Below are positions 20,743-32,217 of a DNA stretch of 64,000 nt, one piece after another. Origin of the DNA: Cyanophora paradoxa (lineage: Eukaryota; Glaucocystophyceae; Cyanophorales; Cyanophoraceae); NCBI GenBank assembly GCA_004431415.1, contig QPMI01000454.1:21558-85557 (forward strand), written 5' to 3'. The translations under genes were made by a program, and so were the position numbers. A model generated the notes under the pieces. That model made no database searches. It was not told the origin of the DNA and worked only from the letters and a program-made list of their open reading frames with translations. Every line of letters begins with the position of its first letter. Position 1 is the first letter of the stretch.

Positions 20743-22727
20743 ATGGTGACTTTCGACGCATCCTGGCCCCCGCGCCGTCCCGCGGCTCCGGGCGCATCTG
20801 ACTTTGCATACGCGCTCTTCGTCGCGCCGCAGGTCGCAATCATAGGGCGGTTGGAGGTAAAATGCTGTCGTGCAACACAGTTGAAGAAGAAGTCGACGCT
20901 AGGTGCGAAACCCACATCCGCACCTGCCCCTCGCGCGGCCCCCGACAGGCACGCCTGACTCCCGCGCCATTCCCGCTCTCCCCATCTATTCTGCAGTGAA
21001 AATGGTGCGCGAGGTCGCTCCGGCCGGTGGAGGGCCCGCCGTTCAGACGACTCTGATCGACCCCGCCCGCCGCGCAGGACCCATACGTGCAGCTGAAGTT
21101 CGGAACTGAGATACTTCGCGGGCCCACTCATCTAGCCGGTGGCCGCAAGCCGCAGTGGGAGGCGGACTTGGATGTTCCCATCCGAGAGGACACACACAGC
21201 TACATCCTCGACGTCGAGGTTTGGGACGAGAAGGCTGTCCTTGCGGATGCCTTGATCGGAAGGTACTCTCCCGTGCCGGCCGCCTGCGGTCCGGGGGGCT
21301 CTACGTGTCCGCTCACCGCGGAACGTCGCGGCGCAGCACGAAGGTGGACTTCTTCAAGCTGGTGCACGAGGGCGGCTCGTTAGAAGACTGGTTCGACTTG
21401 AAATCGCTGCACGGTAGCGCCGCCGGGCAGGTGTACCTGAAGATCCGCTACGTGCCGAAGGTTTCTCCCGTGCCGCGCCTCTCTGGCTGCATGGGCGCGT
21501 GGACCCGCTGACTCTATCTCTTCCGGCTTCTTTCTTTCTGCAGGACAAGCGGAAGCGCTTGCCGCAGCCAGAGAAGACGCTGTCGACCAATGGCGTCGCG
21601 TCGGGCAGCGGGAGCCGGAGCCGCGCCACGCCGCCGGCGCGCAACACGCGCGAAGCGGGCGACCACGAAGTGAGTGGCGTCGCGCATCCGACGTGCGCCG
21701 GGGCGCGCCGCTGACGCGCCGGCGTGCAGGACCTGGACGAGGAGCTCAAGCTCGCGCTGGAGGCCTCGAAGCTGACGTTCGAAGAGGAGCAGAAGAAGCG
21801 AGAGGACGGACCTGAGGAGGGTGCAGCGAAGGACGGCGCCAAGAAGGACGAGAAAGACAAGGGGAAGAAGGCGAGCCCGCCCCGGCGGCGCGGAGCTAGC
21901 CGGCGCGCCTGACCGCCCCGCGCGCAGAAGGCGACAAGCGCGATCGACGACCTGCTCTCCCTGGGCGACGAGACGCCCGTCGCGCCGCCGCAGTCAAACA
22001 TCTTCGCGGCTCCGGTGCGGCGCTCCCGCCCCCCCGCCGCACTCGCGGCCCTGAAGCCGCGCAGCCGTCAGCGATGGGGGCCCCCGGCATGGGCATGGCG
22101 CCGCCGCCGTCGGCTGCCGCCGCGAACCCGTTCGACGACTTTGCCGCGACGCCCGCAGCGCCGGTGCGCGTCCCGCGCCCCGCGCCCCCCGCCGCTCCCG
22201 CCGCGCCTCACGCGGACGCCGGCGCGCAGCCGCCGGTGGCGGCGGCGGGGAACCCGTTCGACAACCCGTTCTCGTCGGGGGGCCCGCCCCCCGGGGCCCC
22301 GAACCCGGGCCTCACGGTGCAGACGGCGCCGCAGACGATGTACGGGGCGCAGCTGCCGCCGGTCTCGCAGCTTGGGGCGCAGCCGCTGTACAACCCGCCG
22401 GCCTCGGGCCTCGTCGTCGGCGCCCCCGGCAGCGCCGCCTCCTCGCCCTCCGGCTGGCAGCAGCAGCCGGCGTACCCCACTATGTACCAGCAGCAGCAGC
22501 CGCCGGCCTCGGCCACGGCTGCCATGTACCCCTCCCAGCAGCAGCCGCCGGCCTCCGCGGCGGCCGGCATGTACCAGCAACAGCCGCAGCAGGCGATGTA
22601 CGCCTCCCAGCCGGGGGCGTACGCGGCCCAGTACGCCTCACAGCCGGGGGCGTATGCGGCCCAGCCCATGCAGCAGTGGGGCGCCCCCGCGCCCGCCCAG
22701 CAGCCGCAGCAGAACCTGCTGTTCTAG
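20743..22727 (+). CDS. C2 domain, UIM-like and NPF-repeat protein, endocytic adaptor candidate
   Basis: Inferred exons: 20743-20902, 20997-21013 (17 nt), 21078-21262, 21337-21460, 21544-21669, 21730-21870, 21928-22014 and 22065 onwards to the stop at 22725-22727. The C2 domain reads IIGRLEVKCCRATQLKKKST, DPYVQLKFG, KPQWEADLDVPI, YILDVEVWDEK and KVDFFKLVHEG...WFDLKSL. A Lys/Glu-rich helix follows that contains DLDEELKLALEASKLTFEEE, close to a ubiquitin-interacting motif. Then come AIDDLLSLGDE, NPFDDF and NPFDNPF (NPF motifs bind EH domains), and a Gln/Pro/Met/Tyr-rich tail with repeats such as MYQQQQPPAS and YASQPGAYAAQ. Membrane binding, ubiquitin binding and EH binding together suggest clathrin-type endocytosis; this is inference from motifs. 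The intron at 21871-21927 is GC-AG. The start codon is the first in-frame ATG and could be further downstream. Confidence 0.72.
20997..21013 (+). other. 17-nt microexon in the C2 domain
   Basis: TGAAAATGGTGCGCGAG lies between CTGCAG and GTCGCT. It joins a phase-1 exon ending CTA-G to GAC CCA TAC, giving LVKMVREDPYVQL in one frame. Skipping it leaves the frame broken. Confidence 0.65.
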
Positions 22728-22854
22728 TCATGTTACATACCGGAACCCCTATTGGCAGCCCCGCCGTGTAAAAATTGTATTGGGATACGTATTGCGGATG
22801 GAGAAAAGCGTGGGCGGGGCGGGGGGAAGGAGGGGGCGCGCGGGGCCCTCATGA
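22728..22854. terminator. Convergent 3' ends of the C2 and CCDC17 genes
   Basis: 127 bp between two converging stop codons must hold both 3' UTRs and polyadenylation signals. No AATAAA seen on either strand. Confidence 0.35.
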
Positions 22855-25800
22855 TCAGATGTTGTAGTGGTTGATCTGCGTGGCCTGCGTGCGGGGCGAG
22901 CGGTCGTGAGCACGAGAGCCGCGGCGCAAGCTTTGAAGCAAAAGCTTCAACCGCGGCGCCGGCGGGGGCCGACTCGTTGCAAGCGCCTCGCACCTCGATG
23001 AAGGCCCTGTTGAGCTCCTTCTGGAAGAGGGCGGGGGTGCTGGACTTGGGGACGAGGGTCTCGAGGCGCTTGGAGCGGGCCTCCTGGCGGTAGGCGGGGC
23101 GGCCCTTCTCGGGGAGGAACTCGGCGCTGGGGGCCGCGAGGGGCGCCCCGAGCTCGGCGTCGCGGAGGGCGTCGGCGAGGCGGACGAAGAGGGAGGCGCC
23201 CTCGAGGTGGCGGATCTGGCGGGAGGCGAGGGCGCTGGCGAGGAGCTCGGTGCAGGAGCTGTACGCGAGGTCCTCGACGAGGTGCTCGGGGATGGCCCCC
23301 GCGAAGAGCGGCAGCTGGTAGGAGCCCGTCCGCACGTACGGCTCCCCCGGCACCGCCACGAAGACCGGCAGCACCGCGAAGCCCACGGGGGTCACCTGGG
23401 GGGGCAGGAGGAGACGAGTCAGAAGAGGGGCGGGGCGGGGGGGGGAGGGGGCGGGGGGCGCGCCGGGGTGCGGCCCTTGGACTTCTCGCCGATGGCGCGG
23501 ACGTCGATGATGAGGCAGAGGTGCGGCCGGTACTCCACGTCCTTGTACGCCTGCCGCCCGGCGTCGGCGTCGGGGCCAGAAGGAATGCGCGTCGCAACTT
23601 GGAGGGAGGAGCGGGGGGCACGCACGTGCCAGCCGTCGAGCCAGCGCGGGTGCTTCATGTCCGCCTGGAAGTCGTCTGGGGTACGGGTAAGGGAGGGGGG
23701 GGGAAGCAGAGGACCGGCGTACCGGAGAGGGTGAACTCGACGTCGTCGGTGAGGGGCGGCTGGCGGTAGAAGCTGCCGGGCGGGGCCAGGCTGTAGATCG
23801 CCTTCGCCGGCACGCTCTTCGGCAGGTTCGTCGCCCCGTCCACGCTCACCTGCCCGCCGCGCGCGTCAGTCCCGGCGGGGGGTGCGGGTGGCGCAAGCGG
23901 GGCGGGGCGGGCCTTGAAGCCGAGGCGGCTGTCGTAGCGGACGGCGTACGCGTAGTCGAGCATGGGGACCTCGGCCGGCCACGGCGCCGCCTTGAGCCGC
24001 TCGCCCAGCCACGCCACCAGCTCCTCCTCCGACTGCCCCCGCCTGAGCCGCGGCGCCGGCGGGAGGCGTGGGGGTGGATGCGGACCCGGAAGGAGGGCGT
24101 CTGGCCCCGCTCCGCCGCCCGGGCGACCGCCACTGCGCGGGGGCCGCGTCGGGCCGGGGCGGCGAGGGGGCGGGAAGGGGGGAATCGCACTCTTGACGGG
24201 GACGGTCTCGCGGGCGGCGCGCTGGGCGTAGATCTGGAGCTCGGCGGGGCCCGGCCTCCCGCAGCGGCCCGTGTCGTACTTGCCCTCCGCGTACGCCGGC
24301 GTCCGCCGCACCAGCCCTGCGCCCCCGAGTGAGGCGGGCGCGGCCGGCGAGGCCGCTGCGGGGGGCGGGGCGGACCGAGGGCCTCCCAGTCGGCGGGGCT
24401 GATCTCGCGGACGGAGAGGACGCGCAGGCCGTCCTTCGAGCGCGCCGCCCGGTGGATCCGCACCAACACCGTGCTCGCCGGCACCCTAAGGAGAAGTCAA
24501 GAGGGGGAGGGTACAGGGGGGCGGGGGGGAGGGCACGGGGGGAACTGCTCGAGGAAGGCGGCGTCGAAGGCGCCGAGGCGCGCCGGGGGCCGCCCCCGTC
24601 GCAGCGGCAGCTGGAAGGCCCCCTCGTTCAGCAGCAGCTCCTGTCCCGCACGCCGTCAGCGGCGGGGAGGGCGGGGCGGCGCCGGCGCTCGGGTGGGGCG
24701 GGCGGGACGGGCCTGGACGTTGGGGCGCTGGGGCTGGGCCCCCGTGCGCGCGTCCACGAAGACGTTCAGCGCCGCCGTCCCCACGCACTCCACCTGCCGC
24801 CCCAGCGGCTCAGCGGGGTGCAGCGGAGGCGTGTTTATAGAGGGGAGAGGGGCGGGCCCGGCGGGAGTGGGCGTTGACGGCGAGGAGCTCGACGAGGAGG
24901 GTGCAGGTGGCGTCGAACTGGAGGGCGCGGTACTCCCCCCGCAGCCGATACTCGGGGCTCCCCGCCCCGCTCGCCAGCTCCGCGAGCCGCTCGTGCGGCT
25001 CCCCCACCGTCGAGTAGTCCCGCGTCACCAGCCGCGCCACAGCCTGCCGGTGCGCCCTCTCAGAAGGCGGCACGAAGGGCGGGGGCCTCAGGGCGGGCGG
25101 GCCTTGGAGACGGTGACGTTGTCGGGGAGGAAGCGGGCGGCGTCGACGTACACGTCGAAGCCGTCGCCCCGCTGGAAGGGCTCAGCCGGGGGCGCCCCGC
25201 CCCGCCCCTCCACGAATGGCGCCCCCGGCCCGCCCCGCGCCGCCCCCGGCGAGAGCGGCGAGAGGGCGGCGCCTCCCGCCGCCGCCGCGCTGGCGTTCAT
25301 CGTGGAGCGGCGGCCGGCGAGGGCGACGGGGACGGGGCCGGAGGCGGGCCCGGGCGGGGCGGAGGGGGCGGCCTCGGCGGTGCGGGGCGGCTGGAGGGGG
25401 TCGAAGAGGCGCAGCACAAGGGCCGCACCGCCGTTGTACGGGAGGGCCCCCGGCGGCCCCGCCCCGCGATCGACTTGCTCGGGCCGACCAGCCGCCCCCC
25501 GCCCGCCCCCGAGCCCCGCGCGTTCCCCGGCGGCGACGCCCCGCCGGCGAGGGCGCCATGGGAGGCCGGGGCGGGCCCCCGGTACAGGGGCAGGGACTGC
25601 TGCCCGACGGCGACGGCTGCGGCGGGCGTCAGGCGCGGAACAGGGAGAAAGAAGAGAGGTGGGCGGGGCGGGCCGAGGCGGCCGGTGACGGGGTCCTCGT
25701 GGAAGGCCGGCGCGCTCGCCCACGCCACCGCCTCCTCTCGCGTCTCCTCCCCGCGCCCCGCCCCGGAGCCGGGCATCGGGGGCGCCCCCGAGCCCCCGGG

Positions 25801-28800
25801 CCGCAGGCCCCCGCCGCTCAGCACGCGGGGCAGTGGCTGCGGGGCGTCGGGGGCGGCTCGAGCGAAGGCGCCGGCGGGGCTCGGACCCGCGTCTCGTGGA
25901 GCTCGAAGAGGGCGAGGGCGCCCGGTTCGATGGGGACACCAGACAGGACGCCCTTCTGGCCCCACGCCACCTTCCCGAGGGACCGCATCTGCGGCCGGCG
26001 GCGTCGGCCGCGCGCGGGCAACGTGTGGGGAGCCGGCGGGCGGGCCTCGCCGAAGCCGGTGCTCCAGGCGAGGGGCGCCCCCGTGGCGACGTGGAGGAGC
26101 GGGGCGCCGTCGGGGCCCACGAGGGAGAGGGCGAGGCGCAGCGGGCCCGTGTCCGACCCCAGCGACTCCACGTGCTGCGCCAGCACCCCACGCTGCCGCC
26201 CCGGCCTCAGCCGGGCGAGAGGCGGGCGGCGCGGGCGGCGCGGCGGCTCGCCTGAGCTCGGGGGCGGGGCGGCGCCGGGGCGGCCGGCGGGAGGCGAGGG
26301 GCTCGAAGGAGGCCCGCGGGGAGGGCCCGTCGGCGAAGGAGGAGCGGGCCGGCGCAGCCTCCCGCCGCTGCGCCGCACCCGCTCGGCGCCCGCGGCGGGG
26401 CGGGTCGGGGCGGGGCGGGGCGCGGATGGGATGTACCGGGGAGGCGGTGAGCTCGGTGGCCGGGGCGGCGGAGGGGCCCCCGAACTTGGCCGCGTACGAG
26501 GGGGGGTATTTGTACCTGAAAGGAGAGAGCCGCTCAACCGCCCGATCCGGACGGCTCGGGAAGGGTGCGGGGCGGGGGCGGGCGGGGGGCACCGGGGGCG
26601 GGCGGCGTCGTTGACGGGGAAGCGCTCGTAGAGGTCGGCGTCGGCGGCGGCGCAGAGGCGGAGGTAGAGCTCGGCGGAGGGGATCCGCGGCAGCTCCAGC
26701 AGGTCGGCGAGGGCGATGTCCGTCCGCACCGCCGGCCGGAAGAGCGGCAGCCGCAGCAGCCCCGCGTTCAGCGTCGTCCCTGCGCGAGCGCCGTTCGGCG
26801 CGGGGCGGGGCGGCGAGGGCGGAGGGGGAAGGCGGCGGGCCTCGGGCGGCGGAGGGGTCGCCGCCGGGCGGGTTGCCCCCGAAGAGGTCGAGCATGGCCC
26901 AGCCGACGGACTGCACGCGCGGCGGCTGCCCCGCCTCCCCCAGCTGCAGCGCCCCTCAGAGAGAGCGGCGGGGGCGCCGGCGACGGCGAGGCGCGAGCAG
27001 TCGGCAGGCGGGGTGGCGGGCGGGCGGGCCTGGGTGACGTGCTGGAGCTCGACGATGAGGGTGAGGGAGGAGCTCGGCTCGACGCCCTCGTAGGAGCGCG
27101 AGAGGGCGAAGATGCACTTGTTCGACCCCGCCGACTCCGCCTCGCACTCCGCCGTCGGCGCCGCGCGCAGCGAGCCCTGCGCACCCCCCGTGAGGCGCGA
27201 GGGGGAGCGGAGACAACGTCGCCCGAGCGGAGTGCGGGCGCGCGCACGCGGGAGAGCTGGCCGTTCTCGTAGAGGCCGAAGACGAGGCGGGCGCGGGCGA
27301 CGCGCTTCGGGAGCCCCACCGCAAAGTCCCTGCCCCCGCGACTCAGAAGGGAAGAGGAGAGGGAAAGGGCGGGGCGGGCGGGCCAGAAGAGGGCGAAGCC
27401 GTCGTCGGGCTCGTAGGCGGAGTGGCGGACGAGGGCCGCCCCGGGGTCCGCCGGCAGCTCCCGCGCCAGCCGCTTCCGGTACCTGCCGGCCCCGTGACCC
27501 CTTTGCGGGAAAGAGGGGCGGGGCGGGGGGGCGGACCGGGCCTCGAGGATGGCGCGCTCCTGGCCCTCCTTCCAGCGCTCCTCCTCCAGCCGCTGCCGGC
27601 CCCGCTCCGCCTCCGCCCGCATCCGCTCCACCCGCGCCCCCACCGCCACCCGCTCCGCCTGCCGCCCCCGCCCCCGCACGCCTCAGCCGCTCCGAGCGCG
27701 CGTTGCTCGGGCGGGGCGGGGTGCGCCCGCCTCGTAGCGGAGGCGCGTCATCTCGGCGATGTGCTCCTGCCGCATGCGCCGCAGCTCCGAGTCGGCCGGC
27801 AGCAGCGCTGCGCGGCGCGTCAGCGGCGCGGGAGGCGAGGGGCGGGGGCGTGGCGGGGGGCGCGCCGAGCTCCTCGTCAGTGATGAGGGGCGCCCCGAGG
27901 CCAGCCAGGTCCCCCGCCAGCGTCCCCTCCGCCCCAACGCCCCGCTGCCCGCCCCGACCCCGCCCGCCCCACCCCGCCCCCGCCGCCGGCCGCCCCGGCC
28001 CCGCCGGCGACGTCGAGGCCCTCGATCCGCGCGTGCAGCTTCGTCAGCATCGTCTCCAGCGCTGCGGGGCACCGCTCGACGCTTAGCGGCGCAGGGTCCA
28101 CCGGGGGGGCGGAGCGGGGCCGGGCACCTTTTCGCTGCTCGTCGGCGCGGGCGCGCTCGCGGCGCTCCTTGGCGCGCTCGAGCTGGGGGCGGGGTGAGGC
28201 GGGGGAGGGTCCGGGGCGGCGGGCGGGACGGGGCGGGCGGGCCTCCTCCTGGAGGCGCTTGCTCTCCGCCTCGTGCTGCGCCAGCAGCGCCTGCGTCGCC
28301 GCCACCTGCTGCTGCACCTGCCCGGCCCCGCCCCGTCTGCGACGGCCGCGAGCGCGGGGACGGCGGGGGCGGGCGGGCCTGCATCACGACGGGGCTCGCG
28401 CCCATGGCGCCCATCGCACCCATGTAGGGGTCGGGGTACATGCCCGGGACGGGCACGGGCTGCATCGCCGCGTACGGGTTCGCCCCCAGGAGCGCCCCCG
28501 GCGGCGCCCCGGGGATCGCCCCCGGGGGCAGCCCGGGGTACGGGAAGCCGGGGGCGAAGCCCGGGGGCACGCCCATCTGGAAGGGGTTGGCGAAGGGCAT
28601 GGGCGGCATGCCGGCGGGGAAGGGGGGCGGAAAGGCCCCCGGGCCCGGGAAGCTCGGGGGCGGGGCCGGGGCCGGGGCCGGGGCTGGGGCTGGGGCGGGG
28701 GCCAGGGCGTGCGGGGAGGGCTCCGGGGGGCGTGCGGGAGGGCTCGGGGCGGGGCGGCTCGGGGGCGGGCTCCTGGGGCGGAGGGAGGAGGCGGAGGCCG

Positions 28801-30420
28801 AGGTGCCCGGGGGCCCGGGCCGGCGTCGGGGCGGCCACCGTCAGCTGCGGCCGCACGCTCCCGCTCGGCGCCGGCGCAGTCGGCGCGGCCGGCTGCGGCG
28901 GGGCGCTCGGCGGCCGCGCGGGGCGGGGCGGGCAGGGGCGGGACGGGGCGCACGACGGTGAGGTAGGGGAGGGCTCGACGACGGGCGCCGGCGCCGGCCG
29001 CCGCGACGCGTGCAGCGACGGATTGGCCGGCGGCTGCGCCCCTCCAGGGAGCGCGCGCGGGGCAGGCCCAGGCCCGGCGCCGGCCCCGCCTCGCCTCGGG
29101 CGGAGTCGGGGGCGGGGCGGCCCGCCAGAGCTGCGGGGCGGCGCCGAAGCCGCCCTCGGCGGGGGCGAAGGCGGGCGGCGGCTCGGCGGAGCTGGGCCGC
29201 GAGCGGCGCCCGTAGAGGGGCGCCGGCGGGGGCGAGGCCTGCCGCGGGCCGGCGCCGGGCGGCGGCCCCAGGTCAACGTCGGCGCCCGAGCGGATCTGCG
29301 GGGCGGCGGGTAAGGGCGGGGCGGGAGCGAGGCGGAGAGGCGGGGCGGGGCGGGGCGGGCCTTCTCGACGAGGCCGAGGGTGCGGTCGCGCTCGGCGCGG
29401 AGGGCGGCGAGGCGCTCCTCGTCCCGCTCCTGCCGCTCGCGCACCTGCTCCAGCACCCGCCGCGCGTCCCGCCCCGCCTCCCGCGCCCCCGGCCCCGCCA
29501 CTGCCTCCAGCTGCCGCCCCAGCCGCTGCCGCTCCGCCTCCAGCCTGCGCGCGCCCCTCAGGCGACCCGGAGCGTGGCGGGGCGGGACGAACGGACCCCT
29601 CCTTCTCCTTGCGGATGGCGCCGATGCGCTCGCCGCGCTCGCGGGCGAGGGCCTGGTACTTGGCGAGGCGGTCCGGGTCCTGCCGCCCCACCATCGCCCG
29701 CCGCAGCTCCTCCGCCTGCTGCTCCTTCGCCCGCCTGCGCCCCCGCTCGCACCCGCGGGGCCTGCGGCGGGCGCTGGGGCCTCGGGGCGGGGCGGGGCGG
29801 CGGACGCGTTCTCCTCCTCGACGCGGCGGAGGTGGGCGTGGAGGCCCTCGATCTCGCGGAGGACCTCGGCCTCGCGCGCCGCCAGCTCCTCCCGCTCCCG
29901 GCTGAACGACTCGACCTCCCGCAGCCGGTCCTCCTCCAGCGCCGTCAGCCGGTCCCGCTCCAGGTTCTGCAGGTTCCGCCGCAGCGCCTCCTTCTCCATC
30001 CGCGCCCGGAGCTCGCTCGCACGCTTCAGGTCCTGCTCCATGATCTGCGCCCCGCTCGCCCGCCGCCGCCGCCGCCGCCGCCGCCGGCCGGCCGGGCGAG
30101 GAGGAGGAGCGCACGAGCTTCTCTATCTCGTCCTCCTCCACAGAAGGTGCGAGCAGCTCCGCGCGCTGCATCGCCACCTCCCGCAGCTCCCGGTCCCGCT
30201 CCCGCTGCCGCGCGCCCAGGATCTCCTGCGCGAGCTGGTCCAGCTGGTCGGGCTCCACCGTCCAGCGGTCGGGGCCCAGCAAGCCACGCCCGCCGCCCGC
30301 ATCGCCAGAGGGCCTTGCCGCCTGCGCAGGAACATTAACCGTGAACCCCCAGCGGCGCGTTAGCTAAGGACGGACCGGCAGCGCGGCGCGCATGAGCTCG
30401 GAGATCCGGCCGTCCGCCAT
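22855..30420 (-). CDS. CCDC17: CCDC17-like coiled-coil and C2-type protein
   Basis: Exon 1 is 30420-30376 (MADGRISELMRAALP), then a 54-nt GT-AG intron (30375-30322) and AARPSGDAGGG...LLGPDRWTVEPDQLDQLAQEI. Long coiled coil follows (REREELAAREAEVLREIEGL, QEHIAEMTRLRYEAG), interrupted by a Pro/Gly/Met-rich region near 28600-28400. The domain typical of CCDC17 comes next: AYEPDDGFALFW, FAVGLPKRVARARLVFGLYE, SSSLTLIVELQHVTQA, SVGWAMLDLFGG, LNAGLLRLPLFRP and SAELYLRLCAAADADLYERF. This matches human CCDC17 in order and character. The protein continues with further C2-like parts (FDVYVDAARFLPDNVTVSK near 25150, EFTLSG, YRPHLCLIIDVRAIGEKSKG) to the stop at 22855-22857 (TQINHYNI). CCDC17 genes are linked to motile cilia. 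Many introns begin with GC, for example 25102-25059. Exact exon ends across 7.5 kb are not resolved. Confidence 0.75.
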
Positions 30421-30772
30421 GTACTATTCGAGCCTATCGGAGCGCTGTCATGGCGAAGCTGCGCCCTGCCTGGCGGAGCGAGCCGCTTTCAAAGATGGCC
30501 GCCGTGCTGGCTGCGTTCGCTGGCGCTTGCTGAATCTCTCAACTTGTAGCTAGGGGCTACTTCAAATTGCCGTTGCAATTGGAGCGGACCGCGAAGCTGT
30601 GGGTGCTGTTGGAAGCTTAAGCGACGCCCGCCGGAGCCGAACCGGCGAAGGGCGGAGGGGGGGAGGAGGGGGAGAGGGGCGACGGACGGGTAGAGCTGGA
30701 AGTTCCACTGACAGTCAGTTTGCAAGGGCCTGCGGACATCCGGCGCGGTCCAGCCGCGCCCAGCGACTTGCA
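30421..30772. promoter_or_regulatory. Divergent intergenic region CCDC17 / unknown gene
   Basis: 352 bp between start codons facing away from each other. It holds a TTGCAATTG-type palindromic word that also recurs in the 32.2-33.0 kb gap. No core promoter element recognised. Confidence 0.4.
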
Positions 30773-32217
30773 ATGATGAAGAACAGCACGCTTCGCGATG
30801 ACGACACGGCCCTGGCGTCCAGGGCGCTCATTCCCCGTTTGCGGGTGCGCCCCCACGGCCACGCTGCAGATCCTGGTGTTATGTTGGAATTCTGACGCGG
30901 TTTTTCTGCAGGGGAGCGCTGTCGCCTGCAAGAAGAAGCGCGGCTGCAAGCCTGTCATGAAAATCAGCCGGCGCATCGACCGGAAGACGGGGCGAAAGGT
31001 GGTCGTCGTAAAGGAGAATGGCATGGTGTCATACGTCGTGCCCAGGGCGCTCAAGGGTGTCCTGAAGACTCATGTGAACGCTCCGGCCGCGGATGCCGCG
31101 AAGCTCCAGATTCGCAGTCTGGAAAACGATAACATCGTTCGCTTCATCCAGCTCTCCGGAAGCGATCAAAGCGTCGTCCGGCTTCGCGCGCCTTCGGCTT
31201 CTCAGAACGTCATCTGCTTCTTCGCGGAGAAGGGCTTCCCCACCAACACGCCCGTCACCGTCACCGTCAAGGATGACGATGGCCTTGTTGACGCAATCGA
31301 GCTTCTTGTTCTCACCAAGGCCCAAGGTTCGCGGGCATCCCTGCATCCCGCTGGCCGTGAACGCGGCGTCTATGCTGACGGCGCATGCAATCGCTCGCGC
31401 AGCCTCCGACTACATGGACCTCGATGAATTTCTCGAGATGAAGGAGAAGGACAAGCGGACAGCAGCAGCCGCCGCCGCCACCGCCGCCGCCGCGGTCTCC
31501 GTTGCGGCCCAGCCCGCGGCGCCTGCCCCCGCGTGTCCGGCCGCCCTGGTTGTGGCCCCGCCCAATCCTCCCTCGCCACTTGCTGCGGCTGTTCCGTTAG
31601 CGCCGGTTTCGGCGCCTGCCCCCGTGTCCCCGGCCGCCTCGGCCGTGGCGTCGCCCGCGGCGCCCTCGCCGCCGGCTGCGGCCCGTCCCGTGGCGCCAAG
31701 ATCGGCGCCTGCCCCCGCGTCTCCGGCCGCCCTTGCCGCGACCATGCCCGCAGCGCCCTCCCCGGCGGCTGCGGCCGCCCCTGCGGTGCTCCTCCCGATC
31801 GGGGAGTTCGGCGGCAAGCTGGACGCGCTCCTCGGGCTCGGCGAGGGCGCGCCGGCCGCCCCCATCCCGGCCATGATCGATCAGCGCGACGGGGGCTTCA
31901 ACGGGCTCCCGATGATCCTCCCCGGCCTGCCGGCGTCGGACGACGAGGCCGGCGCGGAGGAGCACGCGCCCTTCGCGCTCGAGGGCGACGGCTGGACGCT
32001 CCTCGAGCAGCTCTTCGCCGCCCTCGGGTATGACCCCAGCGGGCTCCCGCTGGCCCTCGCTGCCCTCCCGGCCATCGGGCTGGCCGGCTCGCCATCCCCG
32101 GCACCGCCCCCGGTGGTCGACCCGGTCCTCCAGCTTTTCATCGAGAGTCTTCTGCTTGAGGCTGACGAGCTCATTAAGGTTGGCTCTTCTGCCCATGTCT
32201 GTTTTTTCCTGCCTTAA
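30773..32217 (+). CDS. Unknown protein with basic N-terminal domain and Ala/Pro-rich linker
   Basis: Three exons (30773-30844, 30912-31326, 31403-32217) are joined by GT-AG introns in phases 0 and 1. The start is the first of two adjacent ATGs (MMKNSTLRDDDTALASRAL). Residues 25-165 are a compact, possibly beta-rich domain: KKRGCKPVMKISRRIDRKTG, VVVKENGMVSYVVPRALKG, AKLQIRSLENDNIVRFIQLS and TPVTVTVKDDDGLVDAIELL. An acidic/basic switch (DYMDLDEFLEMKEKDK) leads into about 90 residues of Ala/Pro/Ser repeat. The protein ends in a hydrophobic, Leu/Pro-rich region (WTLLEQLFAALGYDPSG, LQLFIESLLLEADELIK). No family recognised. The stop is at 32215-32217. Confidence 0.65.

Noticed and set aside
25216-26631. 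Plus-strand open frame of 471 codons over CCDC17
   Set aside because: Low-complexity antisense frame; the minus strand carries the recognisable CCDC17 motifs.
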